A stretch of 14,865 nt of DNA from positions 1 to 14,865 of the forward strand of contig DGEE01000091.1 in the NCBI GenBank assembly GCA_002385815.1, given 5' to 3'. This document shows, piece after piece, positions 13,893 to 14,865 of this stretch. The position numbers and the translations under genes are program-made. The notes under the pieces were generated by a model, which did not search any database, was not told the origin of the DNA, and saw nothing but the letters and a program-made list of their open reading frames with translations. Position 1 is the stretch's first letter. The number at the start of each line of letters is the position of its first letter. Origin of the DNA: Hungateiclostridiaceae bacterium UBA3934. Its GTDB lineage: Bacteria; Bacillota; Clostridia; Acetivibrionales; DTU013.

Positions 13893-14858
13893 TTGGACGA
13901 TTTCGAAAAGACATTGGAGTTCCAAAGGGTAGAACATGCCATAAGCTTATTTGGCAACTTTGATGAGAATGCACGGATAATCGAAGACGGCCTGGATGTC
14001 AGGATGATTTCAAGAGATAAAGGAGTCAGGATAACAGGCGACAGAGAGAATGTAGAAAAGGCATATGCAGTCCTGGAGAAACTGATAACCATCATAGAGC
14101 AGGGCGAGCATCTGACAAGGCAGAATGTCCGCTACCTGGTCGACCTTGCCGCCGATGGAATGATGGACAAGATAGGTGGATACACAGGTGATAATATTTG
14201 TGTGACGGCCAGAGGGAGACATATTAAATCGAGGACACACGGTCAGAAATGGTATGTAAGAGCTATCAAGGAAAATACTGTGGTGTTCGGCATAGGTCCT
14301 GCCGGCACGGGCAAGACATTTCTTGCTGTGGCCATGGCAGTCAGCGCGTTCAGGGACAAGCAGGTAAACAGGATAGTACTCACCCGGCCTGCTGTCGAAG
14401 CAGGTGAAAAGCTGGGTTTTTTGCCCGGCGACATGCAGAATAAGGTGGATCCTTATCTGAGACCGCTCTACGATGCGCTTTATGAAATAATGGGAGCTGA
14501 ATCTTATCATAAGTATCTGGAGAAGGGTATGATCGAAATAGCACCGCTGGCATATATGAGAGGCCGCACCCTGGATGATTCGTTTATTATACTCGACGAA
14601 GCACAGAACACGACCCCGGAGCAGATGAAAATGTTCCTCACACGTATAGGTATGGGGTCAAAAGCGGTGGTCACCGGTGACATAACACAGATAGACCTTC
14701 CCGGCGACAGGAAATCAGGGCTGAAAGAAGTCATGAAAATACTGAAGGATGTCGAAGGCATTGAATTTGTTTATCTGACAGAAAAGGACGTGGTCAGGCA
14801 TGAGCTTGTCCAAAGGATCATAAAAGCATACGAGAAATACGATAATGGCAAAGGCTGA
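13893..14858 (+). CDS. phoH: PhoH-family ATPase (PhoH-like / YbeZ type)
   Basis: This is a cytoplasmic RNA-linked P-loop ATPase of 321 residues, the normal length. An N-terminal KH-like domain (about 1-85) contains DVRMISRDKGVRITGDRENV. The ATPase core shows Walker A GPAGTGKT (residues 135-142), LTRPAVEAGEKLGFLPGD, and Walker B IILDEAQN (Asp235, Glu236), followed by GDITQIDLP. The start is TTG 13893, directly after the yqfD stop and seven bases after a full GGAGG at 13881-13885. In this order (yqfC, yqfD, phoH, then pgpH and ybeY) it is linked to ribosomal RNA processing with YbeY. The gene is complete. Confidence 0.95.
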   Translation: MDDFEKTLEFQRVEHAISLFGNFDENARIIEDGLDVRMISRDKGVRITGDRENVEKAYAVLEKLITIIEQGEHLTRQNVRYLVDLAADGMMDKIGGYTGDNICVTARGRHIKSRTHGQKWYVRAIKENTVVFGIGPAGTGKTFLAVAMAVSAFRDKQVNRIVLTRPAVEAGEKLGFLPGDMQNKVDPYLRPLYDALYEIMGAESYHKYLEKGMIEIAPLAYMRGRTLDDSFIILDEAQNTTPEQMKMFLTRIGMGSKAVVTGDITQIDLPGDRKSGLKEVMKILKDVEGIEFVYLTEKDVVRHELVQRIIKAYEKYDNGKG

Positions 14859-14865
14859 TTATTTT
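14845..14865 (+). CDS. Start of the next gene, possibly pgpH (yqfF), 5' end only
   Basis: ATG 14845 opens a frame of seven codons (MAKADYF) running to the right edge, overlapping the phoH stop by 14 bases, the same overlap as pdaA with yqfC. In Clostridia and Bacilli the gene after phoH is usually yqfF/pgpH, an HD-domain c-di-AMP phosphodiesterase. Only synteny supports this name. The ribosome site is weak. Confidence 0.35.

Overview
The window fits a motile, endospore-forming member of the Clostridia (Bacillota). The evidence is a Bacillus-type chemotaxis/flagellar gene order (cheC, cheD, sigma-28, swrB-like), sporulation genes (pdaA, yqfC, yqfD), a tetrahydrofolate riboswitch on a folate-type ECF transporter gene, strong Shine-Dalgarno sites, and TTG/GTG starts. 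I cannot place it to genus. Base composition and coding style are uniform across the window, and I see no insertion sequence, phage gene, CRISPR array or other sign of recent transfer.

Region 1 (1-4801, + strand) is the distal end of a motility operon: the 3' end of cheC, then cheD, an unstudied two-helix membrane protein, the flagellar sigma factor sigma-28/SigD, FapA (DUF342), a small charged protein, a SwrB-like membrane protein and a 60-residue membrane peptide. Spacing is tight and many genes start on a Shine-Dalgarno site lying in or next to the end of the previous gene. Region 2 (4901-5079, - strand) is a complete convergent tRNA-Leu(CAA) unit with its own promoter and terminator.

Region 3 (5300-7112) holds two single-gene units. 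One is a bacteriohemerythrin with all seven iron ligands, preceded by two overlapping dyads. The other is a folT-like ECF S-component gene with a readable control region: promoter, 5' hairpin, tetrahydrofolate riboswitch, a possible ribosome-site-sequestering platform, and a strong terminator. Region 4 (7113-11153) carries an 809-residue sugar-phosphate nucleotidyltransferase fused to a left-handed beta-helix and a degenerate phosphomannomutase-like domain, then a pair of DUF881 (YlxW/YlxX-like) envelope proteins under their own promoter.

Region 5 (11295-14865) is a translationally coupled spore operon: a PdaA-type deacetylase made as a lipoprotein, YqfC, YqfD, a PhoH-family ATPase, and the first codons of one more gene, probably pgpH/yqfF by synteny. 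No wholly new system is evident. The best leads are the uncharacterised small motility-operon proteins, the dyads upstream of the hemerythrin gene, the pseudo-enzyme domain of the nucleotidyltransferase, and the fusion of pdaA to the yqfCD-phoH operon.
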